Origin: CAWDVB01 sp963824105
GTDB lineage: Bacteria; Actinomycetota; Actinomycetes; Propionibacteriales; Nocardioidaceae
Length of the DNA stretch: 64,000 nucleotides
Assembly (NCBI GenBank): GCA_963824105.1
Contig: CAWGNN010000011.1
Coordinates: 310,001-374,000, forward strand
Reading direction: 5' to 3'
Positions 49,182 through 57,227 of the stretch are shown here, piece by piece. A program made the position numbers and the translations under genes. Within the stretch, counting starts at the first letter, position 1, and every line of letters begins with the position of its first letter. The notes below the pieces were generated by a model that made no database searches, had not been told where the DNA came from, and saw only the letters and a program-made list of their open reading frames with translations.

Positions 49182-52031
49182 GTGTCCGCTGAAACATCAG
49201 ACCTGAACGCCGGCGATGGCGCCTTCTCCCGACGCCACATCGGAACGGCAGACGTCGACCAGAAGCACATGCTCGCGGTGCTTGGTCACGAGTCGCTCGA
49301 CGACCTGATGACGGTCGCGGTTCCGTCGAGCATCCGGATGAATCGCGAACTGGTCCTCCCTGACGCTGCGTCCGAGGAGGACGTGGCCTCAGCGATGCGT
49401 GGACTCGCAGCGCAGAACGCTCCGCACGAGGCGATGATCGGGATGGGCTACTACAGCACGATCACGCCCGCGGTGATCCGGCGTAACGTCCTGGAGGACC
49501 CCAGCTGGTACACCGCGTACACGCCGTACCAGCCCGAGATCTCGCAGGGACGCCTCGAGGCCCTGCTGAACTTCCAGACCATGGTCGGCGACCTGACGGG
49601 CCTGCCCACCGCCAACGCGTCGCTGCTGGATGAGGCCACGGCGGCCGCCGAGGCGATGACCCTGGTGCGTCGCGCGAACAAGGGGACCGGGGCGTTCGTG
49701 GTCGACGCTGACGTCTTCCCCCAGACACTGGCAGTGATCAGGACCCGTGCCCAACACCTCGGGATCCCGGTGATCGTCGCCGACCTCCATGAGGGGATCC
49801 CCGACGGCGAGCTGAGCGGGGTTCTGCTGCAGTATCCCGCCGCCTCGGGCGCCGTGGTCGATCCGCGACCTGTGATCGATGCAGCTCATGAGAGGGGAAC
49901 GTTGGCTGTGGTCGCGGCCGACCTCCTGGCGCTGACCCTGCTTGAGGCGCCGGGGTCCCTCGGAGCCGACGTGGTGGTGGGCACCACGCAGCGGTTCGGT
50001 GTCCCGCTCTTCTACGGCGGGCCGCACGCGGGCTACATGTCGGTCCGAGAGGGGCTGGAACGCCACATGCCCGGCCGTCTCGTCGGTGTCTCGCTCGACT
50101 CCCACGGCCACCCCGCTTACCGGCTGGCGCTGCAGACACGTGAGCAGCACATCCGTCGCGACAAAGCGACATCCAACATCTGCACCGCCCAGGTCCTGCT
50201 TGCGGTGATGGCCTCGATGTACGCCGTCTATCACGGGCCCGACGGACTCACTGAAATCGCTCGCCGGGTGCACGGCAAGGCCCGCTACCTTGCTGAACGG
50301 CTGAAGGGAGCCGGCTACGACGTCGGGGGAGTGGCCTTCTTCGACACTCTCACCGTGGAGGCGACCGGGAGGGCCCGAGAGATCGTGGCCGCCGCCCGCG
50401 AGCTCGGTGTCCACCTCTTCGCGGTGGATGAGGACCGGGTACGCGTGTCGGCCGGCGAGGCGACTCAGACGGGACACCTCGAGGCGGTCCTGGAAGCATT
50501 CGGGGCGGGCAGCTCCACCGCCTCGGACGTCGATGATCTGCCCGGCGAGGTCACCCGGGACAGTGCCTTCCTCACCCATGAAGTGTTCTCGCTCCACCAC
50601 TCCGAGACCGCGATGATGCGCTATCTGCGGCGGCTGTCGGCTCGCGACTACGCCCTCGACCGCGGCATGATCCCGCTCGGCTCATGCACCATGAAGCTCA
50701 ACGCGGCCACCGAGCTCGAGGCGGTCGGGCATCCGGGGCTGATGAATCTCCACCCGTTCGCTCCGGCCGAGGACGCGTTCGGCTACGCCCGGCTCATCAC
50801 CGACCTGGAGACCTGGCTGGCCGAGCTGACCGGATACGACAAGGTCTCGATCCAGCCCAACGCCGGGTCTCAGGGTGAGCTCGCCGGGCTGCTCGCCATC
50901 CGCTCGTACCACGACAGCCGTGGTGACCAGGACCGCGATGTTTGCCTCATCCCCTCGTCGGCCCACGGAACCAACGCGGCGTCGGCCGTGATGGCCGGTA
51001 TGCGCGTCGTCGTGGTGAAAGCCGCCGACGACGGCAGTGTCGATCTGGTCGACCTCACTGAGAAGTGTGAGACCCACGCGGACCGTCTCGCCGCGATCAT
51101 GGTGACCTACCCGTCGACCCACGGGGTGTACGAGGACGGCATCACCGATCTGTGCCGCATCGTCCACCTGCACGGCGGACAGGTCTACGTGGATGGGGCG
51201 AACCTGAATGCGCTCGTCGGCTACGCGCAGCCCGGTGCGTTCGGCGGGGACGTCTCCCACCTCAACCTGCACAAGACCTTCGCGATCCCCCACGGCGGGG
51301 GAGGACCGGGGGTCGGCCCGATCGGTGTGCGCGAGCACCTCGCGCCGTTTCTCCCCAGTCACCCACTGCACCCCGACCCACAGCAGCGCGAAGGGATCGG
51401 ACCGGTCAGCGCGGCGCCGTACGGCTCAGCGGGCATCCTGCCCATCTCCTGGGCCTACATCAGGCTGATGGGAGCCGACGGGTTGGCCAAGGCAACGGCG
51501 GCGGCCGTGCTTGCCGCGAACTACGTGGCGCGGCGGCTCCGCGACAGCTATCCCGTGCTCTACGCCGGGGCGGACGGCCTCGTCGCACACGAGTGCATCC
51601 TGGATCTTCGCGACATCACCAAGGAGACCGGGGTCACGGTCGATGATGTGGCCAAGCGGTTGGTCGACTACGGCTTCCATGCGCCGACGATGAGCTTCCC
51701 GGTGGCGGGAACCCTCATGGTCGAGCCCACCGAGAGCGAGGATCTGGCAGAGCTGGACCGCTTCTGCGACGCGATGATCGCCATCCGCGGGGAGATCGAT
51801 CGCGTGGCAGCGGGGGAGTGGAAGGCCGACGACTCTCCGTTGCGCCACGCTCCCCACACGGCTCGGCTGATCACCGAGGACTGGTCCCGTCCCTACCCGG
51901 TCGAGCTCGGGGTCTTCCCGCGCGGCTTCGACGCCGACAAGTACTGGCCTCCAGTGGGACGCATCGACAACGCCTACGGCGATCGTCACCTGGTCTGCTC
52001 CTGCCCGCCGCCGGAGGCGTTCGAGGAGTAG
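49182..52031 (+). CDS. gcvP: Glycine dehydrogenase (decarboxylating), P protein
   Basis: 949 residues, the fused two-domain P protein that decarboxylates glycine and loads the aminomethyl group on GcvH. N-terminal FSRRHIGTADVDQKHMLAVL is typical, as are MIGMGYYSTITPAVIRRNVL and the second-half HLNLHKTFAIPHGGGGPGVG with the PLP lysine. The GTG at 49182 has GAGGAG 6 bases before it, so it is preferred to the GTG at 49143, which sits at the very end of the riboswitch. Regulation by glycine is expected. Confidence 0.95.
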   Translation: MSAETSDLNAGDGAFSRRHIGTADVDQKHMLAVLGHESLDDLMTVAVPSSIRMNRELVLPDAASEEDVASAMRGLAAQNAPHEAMIGMGYYSTITPAVIRRNVLEDPSWYTAYTPYQPEISQGRLEALLNFQTMVGDLTGLPTANASLLDEATAAAEAMTLVRRANKGTGAFVVDADVFPQTLAVIRTRAQHLGIPVIVADLHEGIPDGELSGVLLQYPAASGAVVDPRPVIDAAHERGTLAVVAADLLALTLLEAPGSLGADVVVGTTQRFGVPLFYGGPHAGYMSVREGLERHMPGRLVGVSLDSHGHPAYRLALQTREQHIRRDKATSNICTAQVLLAVMASMYAVYHGPDGLTEIARRVHGKARYLAERLKGAGYDVGGVAFFDTLTVEATGRAREIVAAARELGVHLFAVDEDRVRVSAGEATQTGHLEAVLEAFGAGSSTASDVDDLPGEVTRDSAFLTHEVFSLHHSETAMMRYLRRLSARDYALDRGMIPLGSCTMKLNAATELEAVGHPGLMNLHPFAPAEDAFGYARLITDLETWLAELTGYDKVSIQPNAGSQGELAGLLAIRSYHDSRGDQDRDVCLIPSSAHGTNAASAVMAGMRVVVVKAADDGSVDLVDLTEKCETHADRLAAIMVTYPSTHGVYEDGITDLCRIVHLHGGQVYVDGANLNALVGYAQPGAFGGDVSHLNLHKTFAIPHGGGGPGVGPIGVREHLAPFLPSHPLHPDPQQREGIGPVSAAPYGSAGILPISWAYIRLMGADGLAKATAAAVLAANYVARRLRDSYPVLYAGADGLVAHECILDLRDITKETGVTVDDVAKRLVDYGFHAPTMSFPVAGTLMVEPTESEDLAELDRFCDAMIAIRGEIDRVAAGEWKADDSPLRHAPHTARLITEDWSRPYPVELGVFPRGFDADKYWPPVGRIDNAYGDRHLVCSCPPPEAFEE

Positions 52032-52079
52032 CCACCGGCATCTGAGGTCTAGCTCACCGGGAGCGGACCGAGGAGGGTG

Positions 52080-52250
52080 TCAGCGACCAAAGAGCTTGGC
52101 GAAGATGCCGCGGTTGGCCGCCGCGCGCTCCTCAGGGGTGCAGCGGCAGCGGGAGTCCTTGGGGACCGACCGCATGACCTGGCTCACGTGGCTTCCGCAG
52201 CCCGCCCAGGTGGTCTTTCCGCAAGCCTTGCATCCGGTGGGGTGGCACAT
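52080..52250 (-). CDS. Small Cys-rich protein, 56 residues
   Basis: It begins MCHPTGCKACGKTTWAGCGS and includes SRCRCTPEE, with six cysteines (2, 7, 10, 18, 35, 37), a pattern able to hold a zinc or a thiol cluster. The ATG at 52250 has AGGAGAG upstream. Similar short proteins are common in actinobacteria, from memory, without a known function. It is divergent from osmC and its promoter region overlaps the CsoR-family-type operator at 52288-52303, so a persulfide or metal response is plausible. Confidence 0.75.
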   Translation of the reverse strand: MCHPTGCKACGKTTWAGCGSHVSQVMRSVPKDSRCRCTPEERAAANRGIFAKLFGR

Positions 52251-52287
52251 CCGCAGTCTCTCCTTGTCGATGGCGTAGGGTGACCTT

Positions 52288-52303
52288 ATACCCCCTAGGG
52301 TAT
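52288..52303. promoter_or_regulatory. Second CsoR/CstR-family-type operator
   Basis: ATACCCCCTAGGGTAT has the same ATACCC and GGGTAT arms and 4-base centre as the site at 19458. Predicted -10 boxes overlap it in both directions: TATACC on the plus strand (52287-52292, with TTGTCG 17 bases upstream) and TATAAG on the minus strand (52290-52285). A bound repressor would therefore block both the Cys-rich gene and a plus-strand start ahead of osmC. Confidence 0.65.
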
Positions 52304-52349
52304 CGAAGCAAGGTAAGGCTCGCCATGCAGGCGGCGGGCGCGCCGGTCC

Positions 52350-52376
52350 GGAATACTGCGGACTGCGGGGGAGGTT
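52350..52376 (+). promoter_or_regulatory. SigR/SigE-type promoter of osmC
   Basis: GGAAT (52350-52354), 19 bases, then GTT (52374-52376) fits the ECF SigR-type GGAAT-N18/19-GTT consensus. Transcription would begin near 52384, 30 bases before the osmC ATG. It is a second, thiol-stress type promoter downstream of the operator. Confidence 0.55.
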
Positions 52377-52413
52377 GCCCCGAGAGACGGACACATCGAC
52401 CAGGGAGGCAGCG

Positions 52414-52839
52414 ATGAGCGACGACCGCCGGGAGGTAAGCCTGGAACGGCTCGCCAAGGGGCATTTCAGGGTGACCAACCCTGACGGAGCGGTGATCGAG
52501 GTGGGGGAGCACGGCTCGGGGCTCTTCACGCCCACCGAGCTGCTCCTCGTCGGGATTGCCTCCTGCACCGGGATCGACGTCGACTACATCACCAGCAAGA
52601 GAGCCGAGCCGGAGAGCTACACGATCACCATGACCGGTGACAAGATCCGTGACGAGCACGGCAACCGGCTGGTGGATCTCGACATCTCCTTCTCGATCAC
52701 CTTCCCGGAGGGGGAGGCTGGCGACGCCGCGCGCGAGGTGCTCCCCAGCGCTATCCAGCGCTCTCACGAGAGGTTGTGCACCTCAGGGCGCACCGTGGAG
52801 GTTGGCACCCCGATCCGCGCACACATCGCCGGCGAGTAG
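52414..52839 (+). CDS. OsmC-family peroxiredoxin-like protein
   Basis: 141 residues with the OsmC fold (FTPTELLLVGIASCTGIDV, then SITFPEGEAGDAAREVLPSA). Cys51 and Cys122 (RLCTSGRTVE) are the two thiols expected for organic peroxide or persulfide reduction. The ATG at 52414 follows GGGAGG. Upstream lie a SigR-type promoter and a CsoR-family-type operator, which together point to thiol/sulfane-sulfur stress. Confidence 0.88.
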   Translation: MSDDRREVSLERLAKGHFRVTNPDGAVIEVGEHGSGLFTPTELLLVGIASCTGIDVDYITSKRAEPESYTITMTGDKIRDEHGNRLVDLDISFSITFPEGEAGDAAREVLPSAIQRSHERLCTSGRTVEVGTPIRAHIAGE

Positions 52840-52851
52840 CGAGCCGGATCA

Positions 52852-53436
52852 GTGGCAGCCGAAGAGCCCTCCGAACGCAGCATGCGCGACCGCATGCTCG
52901 CAGGGGAGCTCTACCTGGCCGACGACCCCGAGATCCAGGCTGAGTTCCAGCGAGGGCAGGCGCTCAGCGAGGAGTACAACCGCACACCGATCAGTGGGGC
53001 GGTCAAACGAAGAGAGCTCCTCGAAGAGCTGCTCGGCGGGATCGGCGAGGGAACCGAGATCCGGGCGCCGTTCCATGTGGACTACGGATCCCGGATCTTC
53101 ATCGGAGCACGCACCTTCGCCAACTTCGGCTTGATGGCTCTCGACGTTGCGGAGATCAGGATCGGTGACGACGTACAGATCGGTCCGAACGTCCAACTAC
53201 TCACCGCGACACATCCCACCGATCCCGACCTTCGGCGCGACAAGTGGGAGTCCGGCGAGCCGATCAGCATCGGTAACAACGTGTGGCTGGGCGGCGGAGC
53301 GATCGTTCTGCCGGGCATCACCATTGGTGACAACACCGTCGTCGGCGCCGGTGCCGTCGTCACGCGCAATCTGCCATCCGACGTGATCGCGGTCGGCAGC
53401 CCGGCCCACGTTGTGCGACACCTGGCAGATGGCTGA
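52852..53436 (+). CDS. maa: Maltose O-acetyltransferase-type (hexapeptide) acetyltransferase
   Basis: 194 residues. The N-terminal Maa helix domain is seen (MRDRMLAGELYLADDPEI), then hexapeptide left-handed helix turns (IRIGDDVQIGPNVQLLTATH, ISIGNNVWLGGGAIVLPGI, IGDNTVVGAGAVVTRNLP). The His in TATHP is catalytic. Such enzymes acetylate maltose, galactosides or nodulation sugars; the true acceptor is unknown. GTG start 12 bases after osmC, so probably co-transcribed. Confidence 0.88.
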   Translation: MAAEEPSERSMRDRMLAGELYLADDPEIQAEFQRGQALSEEYNRTPISGAVKRRELLEELLGGIGEGTEIRAPFHVDYGSRIFIGARTFANFGLMALDVAEIRIGDDVQIGPNVQLLTATHPTDPDLRRDKWESGEPISIGNNVWLGGGAIVLPGITIGDNTVVGAGAVVTRNLPSDVIAVGSPAHVVRHLADG

Positions 53437-53493
53437 CCGATCTGCTCAGGGGAGGGTCCAACGGCTCTTCCGGGTATTCATCTAAGCTTAAGT

Positions 53494-53506
53494 TGACATA
53501 ATGTCA
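53494..53506. promoter_or_regulatory. AT-rich palindrome TGACAT-A-ATGTCA in a convergent gap
   Basis: A perfect 6-bp-arm dyad lies in a 36-base AT-rich stretch (53478-53513) that differs sharply from its GC-rich surroundings. Flanking genes maa and mazF both end here, so no promoter is expected. It also contains TTGACA. It could be an orphan operator left by a lost gene. Confidence 0.4.
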
Positions 53507-53544
53507 CTTATCGGCGAACCAGACTGACCTGGAACCAGCCCCGT

Positions 53545-53892
53545 TCAGAGCTGGAGATGCAGTCGAAGGGCGTCGTCGAGTTGTCCCATGAGATGGATCG
53601 GCACCCGGCCGATCACCTGCCCGAGGTGTTCTACGGACACCGACCGAACCTGCTCAGCCTGCGCTTTGGAGTCGACCCGAAGCCCGCTCTCGTCGGCCGG
53701 GAGCAGCACCTGGAACGCGAAGACCCGTGTAGTCGTGCTGGTAACCGGGACCACGGTCACCATGCCGCGGCCGAGCCGAGCCGCGGCGGCGTTCGCGCGG
53801 TCGTTGCTGACCACCACCGCGGGCCGCCTCTTGTTCGCCTCGCCGGGACGAACCGCGTCAAGGTCAACCAGCCTGATCTCACCGCGCAGCAT
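53545..53892 (-). CDS. mazF: MazF/PemK-type toxin
   Basis: 115 residues with the PemK fold: MLRGEIRLVDLDAVRPGEAN, KRRPAVVVSNDRANAAAARL, MVTVVPVTSTTTRVFAFQVL and DSKAQAEQVRSVSVEHLGQV. These are the typical strand and catalytic-side segments (R-PAVVVS, T-S). Such proteins cleave RNA at short sequences. The ATG at 53892 overlaps the upstream antitoxin stop by 14 bases, the usual coupling. The gene itself looks complete. Confidence 0.87.
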   Translation of the reverse strand: MLRGEIRLVDLDAVRPGEANKRRPAVVVSNDRANAAAARLGRGMVTVVPVTSTTTRVFAFQVLLPADESGLRVDSKAQAEQVRSVSVEHLGQVIGRVPIHLMGQLDDALRLHLQL

Positions 53893-54031
53893 CGACCAGC
53901 CCGTCGGCTGTTGTGGACTCCCAGGCTGCGGCGTCGCCCGAGGCCTCCCACTCGTCCCATGCCTCGGCATACGTGTCCTCGAGTTCCGGGTCGCCCAGAA
54001 GTATGATGGCCTGCTGGATGGCGGCCGAGCT
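53879..54031 (-). pseudogene. MazE-like antitoxin, C-terminal part without a normal start
   Basis: The minus strand encodes SSAAIQQAIILLGDPELEDT, YAEAWDEWEASGDAAAWEST and a TADGLVDAAR end, with TGA at 53881-53879. This matches the toxin-binding end of actinobacterial antitoxins partnered with MazF. Upstream of SSAAI the frame reads an unrelated-looking RIQVVEVTKPPFRKPT and meets a stop at 54091-54089. No ATG, GTG or TTG lies in between; only CTG at 54082 is possible. The expected N-terminal DNA-binding part is not recognisable. Confidence 0.65.
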
Positions 54032-54056
54032 AGTCGGCTTTCGGAACGGGGGTTTC

Positions 54057-54302
54057 GTGACTTCTACGACTTGGATTCGCAGCCTCGGTCAACTGCTCCT
54101 CGGTCTCGTTGTCGTCCTGGTGCTCTCTGAGGCGGCAATGGCTGCAACGGCCGAGCCTCACATCGAGTTGGTGGGCGGCGTTCTAGGGCTCGCCCTGGCT
54201 TGGCGAGTCAGGCCCGAGGGTGCAGGAGTGCTCCGCCTGATCACTGCCGGTTTTGGTGTCCTCATGCTTGCGTCCGGCCTGATGTTCCTCTGGGCCTCGT
54301 GA
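54057..54302 (+). CDS. Small membrane protein, 81 residues
   Basis: From GTG 54057 (GGGGG upstream) it reads VTSTTWIRSLGQLLLGLVVV and ends in LASGLMFLWAS. Three hydrophobic segments are seen (about residues 10-28, 38-50 and 60-80). Not recognised. Its 5' end abuts the truncated antitoxin on the other strand. After the TGA the same frame stays open for about 50 codons (PHISVEGVLVGLAGYW...), so the protein could once have been longer. Confidence 0.45.
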   Translation: MTSTTWIRSLGQLLLGLVVVLVLSEAAMAATAEPHIELVGGVLGLALAWRVRPEGAGVLRLITAGFGVLMLASGLMFLWAS

Positions 54303-54460
54303 CCGCATCCGCACATCAGCGTTGAAGGCGTACTTGTTGGTCTCGCCGGTTACTGGATGACGACGATCGCCACCACCAACAAGGCGAGAGCACCTCGTTG
54401 GGCCCAGAACCGGGACCCCATCGTCACCGACCCTCCTCGCCCAGGCCAACCCGCGTCGTG
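54303..54460 (+). other. Same-frame open stretch after the small membrane protein
   Basis: Immediately after the TGA at 54300-54302 the frame continues without a stop to TGA at about 54460. It encodes PHPHISVEGVLVGLAGYWMT, then TTNKARAPRWAQNRD. It has no start of its own. It may be the remnant of a longer gene broken by a nonsense mutation, or chance. Confidence 0.3.
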
Positions 54461-54528
54461 ACCGTGTCGACAAGGCTACGACGTTCCAACCTGGCTGACG
54501 GTTCCCTCGGGGCTCTCTGCCTGATCGC

Positions 54529-54807
54529 TCACGGTTCGAACTGGAGCGGTCCGAACACGCCGATCTTTCCGCAGTCCTCGCATCTCCAGACCGTGAGCCC
54601 GAGCAGCACGGGGCCGAAGACGATGCCCAGGTCGGGGCCGAGACCCGCGAGCCAGGGACCGGGATTCTCGCCGTTGGCGGTCCGGCGGTCCGCCTCGTCT
54701 GCGACTGTCCCCCACCACAGCCGGTCCGACCCGCAGACGGTGCAGTCGCGCCGGAAAATGCGCTCGAAGGCGAATCGGTCCTCTCCGCCCTCGCCGCCTT
54801 CGCTCAC
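54529..54807 (-). CDS. Small zinc-ribbon-like protein
   Basis: 92 residues from GTG 54807, with GGAAGGAC upstream. Two Cys pairs, CTVCGSD (about residue 19) and CEDCGKIGVFGPL near the end, could bind one zinc. Between them lies a glycine/proline-rich hydrophobic stretch (GIVFGPVLLGLTVW) that may be a membrane or buried helix. Function unknown. Confidence 0.6.
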   Translation of the reverse strand: MSEGGEGGEDRFAFERIFRRDCTVCGSDRLWWGTVADEADRRTANGENPGPWLAGLGPDLGIVFGPVLLGLTVWRCEDCGKIGVFGPLQFEP

Positions 54808-55192
54808 GCCATCAGTCCTTCCCACCCGGCCGCCTCGGCGCGCCGGGTCACGACCTCTCGGGATGGTTACGCCGAGAGCCCCCAAGAGGCCCGAGTAGTG
54901 ATCTACCAACTTGAGCATGCCCCCCAGATGCAACACCGACGCCCGCGCCGCGCGGGTCTTCCCCCTCTTGCTCTGGCCCTGGTGGCGCCCAACCCCATGC
55001 GCGGCCTGCTTGGACAGATGCTTCAACCAGCCCGATCGAACTGTCGCGCATATCAGGGCTGGCCGCCATGGATTTCGGCTCGAAGTCGGGCATTAGGGTG
55101 ATGCCCATGTCCGGGGAGGAAGAGCCAGCACGCTCATCCTGGCTGTCGCTGCGGTGGCGCTTGGCCGGCTCTCTTCTTGGAGGTGAGCACTC
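54808..55192. other. Gene-poor stretch
   Basis: 385 bases with no convincing gene. Short frames on both strands have atypical composition. One plus-strand frame (54911-55096) contains LLLWPWWRPTPCAACLDRCF but lacks a normal start. It contains the start region of the methyltransferase transcript at its right end (GGAGGTGAG near 55181). Possibly scar DNA of an accessory island. Confidence 0.35.
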
Positions 55193-56008
55193 GTGACCGA
55201 CAAGAGCCCATCGGGGCGCTACACCCACGGGCACCATGAATCGGTGCTGCGCTCCCATCGATGGCGCACGGCGGACAACTCTGCCGCCTACCTGCTGCCG
55301 CACCTACGGCCGGGGATGTCCATCCTGGATATCGGCTCGGGCCCGGGGACCATCACCTGCGATCTCGCTCTCCTGGTGGCCCCAGGCTCGGTGACTGCCC
55401 TAGAGGTCTCCGACGACACGATCGCCTTGACGCGTGCCGAGGCCGGGGCTCGCAGCGTCACCAACCTCGACTTCGTCGTGGGCGACGTACACGCGCTGTC
55501 CTTTGCCGACGACAGCTTCGACGTGGTCCACGCCCACCAGGTGCTCCAGCACGTGAGCGACCCGGTGGGAGCGCTTCGTGAGATGGGTCGGGTCTGCAAG
55601 CCCGGTGGGCTGGTCGCCGCCCGTGACAGTGACTACGACGCGATGACCTGGTATCCCTCCTCGCCGGGACTGGACCGCTGGCAGTCTCTCTACCGTTCGG
55701 TGGCACGTGCCAACGGTGGAGAACCAGACGCAGGCCGCCGTCTGCTCGGGTGGGCCCATGCCGCCGGCTTCGAGGACGTCACCGCGTCGTCGAGCACCTG
55801 GTGCTTCGCGGTGCCTGAGGATCGTTCCTGGTGGGCTGGACTCTGGGCAGAGCGTGTCACCAGGTCGTCGCTTGGCGAGCAGCTCCTGGCGCTTCGCCTC
55901 GCCGACCGTGACCACCTTGCGGAGATCGCCTCGGCGTGGCACGAGTGGGCCGCGAGCCCGGATGGGTGGTTCTCCGTGCTCCACGGGGAGATCCTGGTCC
56001 GACCCTGA
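55193..56008 (+). CDS. SAM-dependent methyltransferase (class I)
   Basis: 271 residues. SAM motif I is MSILDIGSGPGTITCDLALL, the acidic motif LEVSDDTI, then DDSFDVVHAHQVLQHVSDPV (motif II/III) and GRVCKPGGLVAARDSD. Full UbiE/COQ5-like methyltransferase fold with an extra C-terminal helical part (SSSTWCFAVPEDRSWWAGLW). The acceptor is unknown. The GTG at 55193 has GGAGGTGAG upstream. Confidence 0.86.
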   Translation: MTDKSPSGRYTHGHHESVLRSHRWRTADNSAAYLLPHLRPGMSILDIGSGPGTITCDLALLVAPGSVTALEVSDDTIALTRAEAGARSVTNLDFVVGDVHALSFADDSFDVVHAHQVLQHVSDPVGALREMGRVCKPGGLVAARDSDYDAMTWYPSSPGLDRWQSLYRSVARANGGEPDAGRRLLGWAHAAGFEDVTASSSTWCFAVPEDRSWWAGLWAERVTRSSLGEQLLALRLADRDHLAEIASAWHEWAASPDGWFSVLHGEILVRP

Positions 56009-56040
56009 ACGCGGCCTCTCCCCCACCCAGTCGGCACGAG

Positions 56041-56086
56041 AAACTGGCCGTGGGCACGAGGAGTTCCTCGTGCCCACGGCCAGTTT
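56041..56086. terminator. Very strong bidirectional hairpin terminator
   Basis: Arms 56041-56062 and 56065-56086 pair perfectly over 22 bp (starting AAACTGGCCGTGGGCACGAG) around GT. TTT follows on the plus strand and a matching AAA lies on the other side. It separates the convergent methyltransferase and alcohol dehydrogenase genes. Confidence 0.85.
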
Positions 56087-56109
56087 TTCAGGTTAACGTG
56101 AAAATCTTC

Positions 56110-57129
56110 CTACGGGGTGAGCATGACCTTGATGGCTTGGCGCTCGTCCATGGCCCGGTAGCCCTCAGCGACCTTGTCGAGGGGCAAGGACAGGTCGAAG
56201 ACCTCGCCCGGCTTGATGATCCCGTCGAGGGTGAGCTCCATCAGCTCCGGGAGGTAGCGGCGAACCGGCGCCATGCCGCCGGCCAGTCCGACGTTGCGGC
56301 TGAACATCGAGCCCACGGGCAGATTCACCCCGTGCGGCACGCCGACGAAGCCGACCGTCGAACCTGGTCGGGCGATGCTCACAGCGGTGCGCATCGCGTC
56401 GTCGGTCCCGACGCACTCCAGGACCGAGTCCGCGCCGACGCCCTCGGTCATGTCCCGGATCGCCTCCTTGGCCTCCTTGCCCCGGACCTCCACGATGTCG
56501 GTTGCCCCGAAAGCAAGCGCGAGCTTCTGCCGCGGCTTGTGGCGTGACAGGGCGATGATCCGCATCGCCCCCATCTGCTGGGCCGCCAGGACACCACACA
56601 GTCCGACTGCCCCATCGCCGACGACGGCGACGGTCGACCCGGGACGGACGCCGGCTGCGACCGCGGCGTGCCACCCGGTCGGCAGCACGTCCGACAAGGC
56701 CAGCAGGTGCGGGAGCATGGCGTCGTCGGGCTGGCCGCCGGGAACCTTCACCAGCGATCCCTCCGCCTCGTTGACCAGGATGTACTCCCCCTGGCCACCC
56801 CGCGTGATGTCGACGTTGACGCAGGCCGACTGCACGCCCGCCCGACAGTGGACGCATGTGTTGTCGCAGTGGTCGAACGGCACGACCACGAAGTCCCCCG
56901 GCGCGAAGCCGGTCACCGATGTCCCGACCTCTTCCACCACGCCGATCACCTCGTGGCCGATCGGGTCGCCTGGAGTGATCTCGTTCTCGCCCCGGTATGG
57001 CCACAGGTCCGAGCCGCAGATACAGGCTCGCACCACTCGAACGATCGCCTCAGTGGGCTTCTCGATCGTCGGCTGGGGTCTCTCCTCGAGCTGGATGTCA
57101 CGGGTTCCGTGGAGGGTCGTCACGCGCAT
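56110..57129 (-). CDS. Zinc-dependent alcohol dehydrogenase
   Basis: 339 residues, medium-chain dehydrogenase. The catalytic zinc ligands appear in CICGSDLWPYRG and GDPIGHEVIGVVEEVG; the structural zinc region DNTCVHCRAGVQSACVN has three clear Cys rather than four (the first place is Asp-Asn). The Rossmann part reads VAVVGDGAVGLCGVLAAQ. It resembles the YhdH/Tdh-like group in actinobacteria that act on formaldehyde or related alcohols; substrate unknown. ATG at 57129. Confidence 0.85.
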   Translation of the reverse strand: MRVTTLHGTRDIQLEERPQPTIEKPTEAIVRVVRACICGSDLWPYRGENEITPGDPIGHEVIGVVEEVGTSVTGFAPGDFVVVPFDHCDNTCVHCRAGVQSACVNVDITRGGQGEYILVNEAEGSLVKVPGGQPDDAMLPHLLALSDVLPTGWHAAVAAGVRPGSTVAVVGDGAVGLCGVLAAQQMGAMRIIALSRHKPRQKLALAFGATDIVEVRGKEAKEAIRDMTEGVGADSVLECVGTDDAMRTAVSIARPGSTVGFVGVPHGVNLPVGSMFSRNVGLAGGMAPVRRYLPELMELTLDGIIKPGEVFDLSLPLDKVAEGYRAMDERQAIKVMLTP

Positions 57130-57199
57130 GGTGCGATCCTAGTGACGGCCCCGCTATCCCCCCGACACCACCCGAACCAGACCCGGATGTGTTTGGCCA

Positions 57200-57217
57200 T
57201 ATCTCATATTTGAGATA
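57200..57217. promoter_or_regulatory. Palindrome before the HTH-MurA gene
   Basis: ATCTCA (57201-57206) and TGAGAT (57211-57216) flank TATT, with a T/A pair extending it to 18 bp. It ends 11 bases before the ATG at 57228. TACCGT (57216-57221) ends 6 bases before the ATG, so a leaderless start overlapping the site is plausible. The gene's own N-terminal HTH is the obvious candidate to bind it. Confidence 0.55.
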
Positions 57218-57227
57218 CCGTGCGGCC

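Noticed and set aside
54911..55096. 61-residue plus-strand frame with WPWWRPTPCAACLDRC.
   Set aside because: No ATG or GTG with a ribosome site, unusual composition, and no neighbour to support it.
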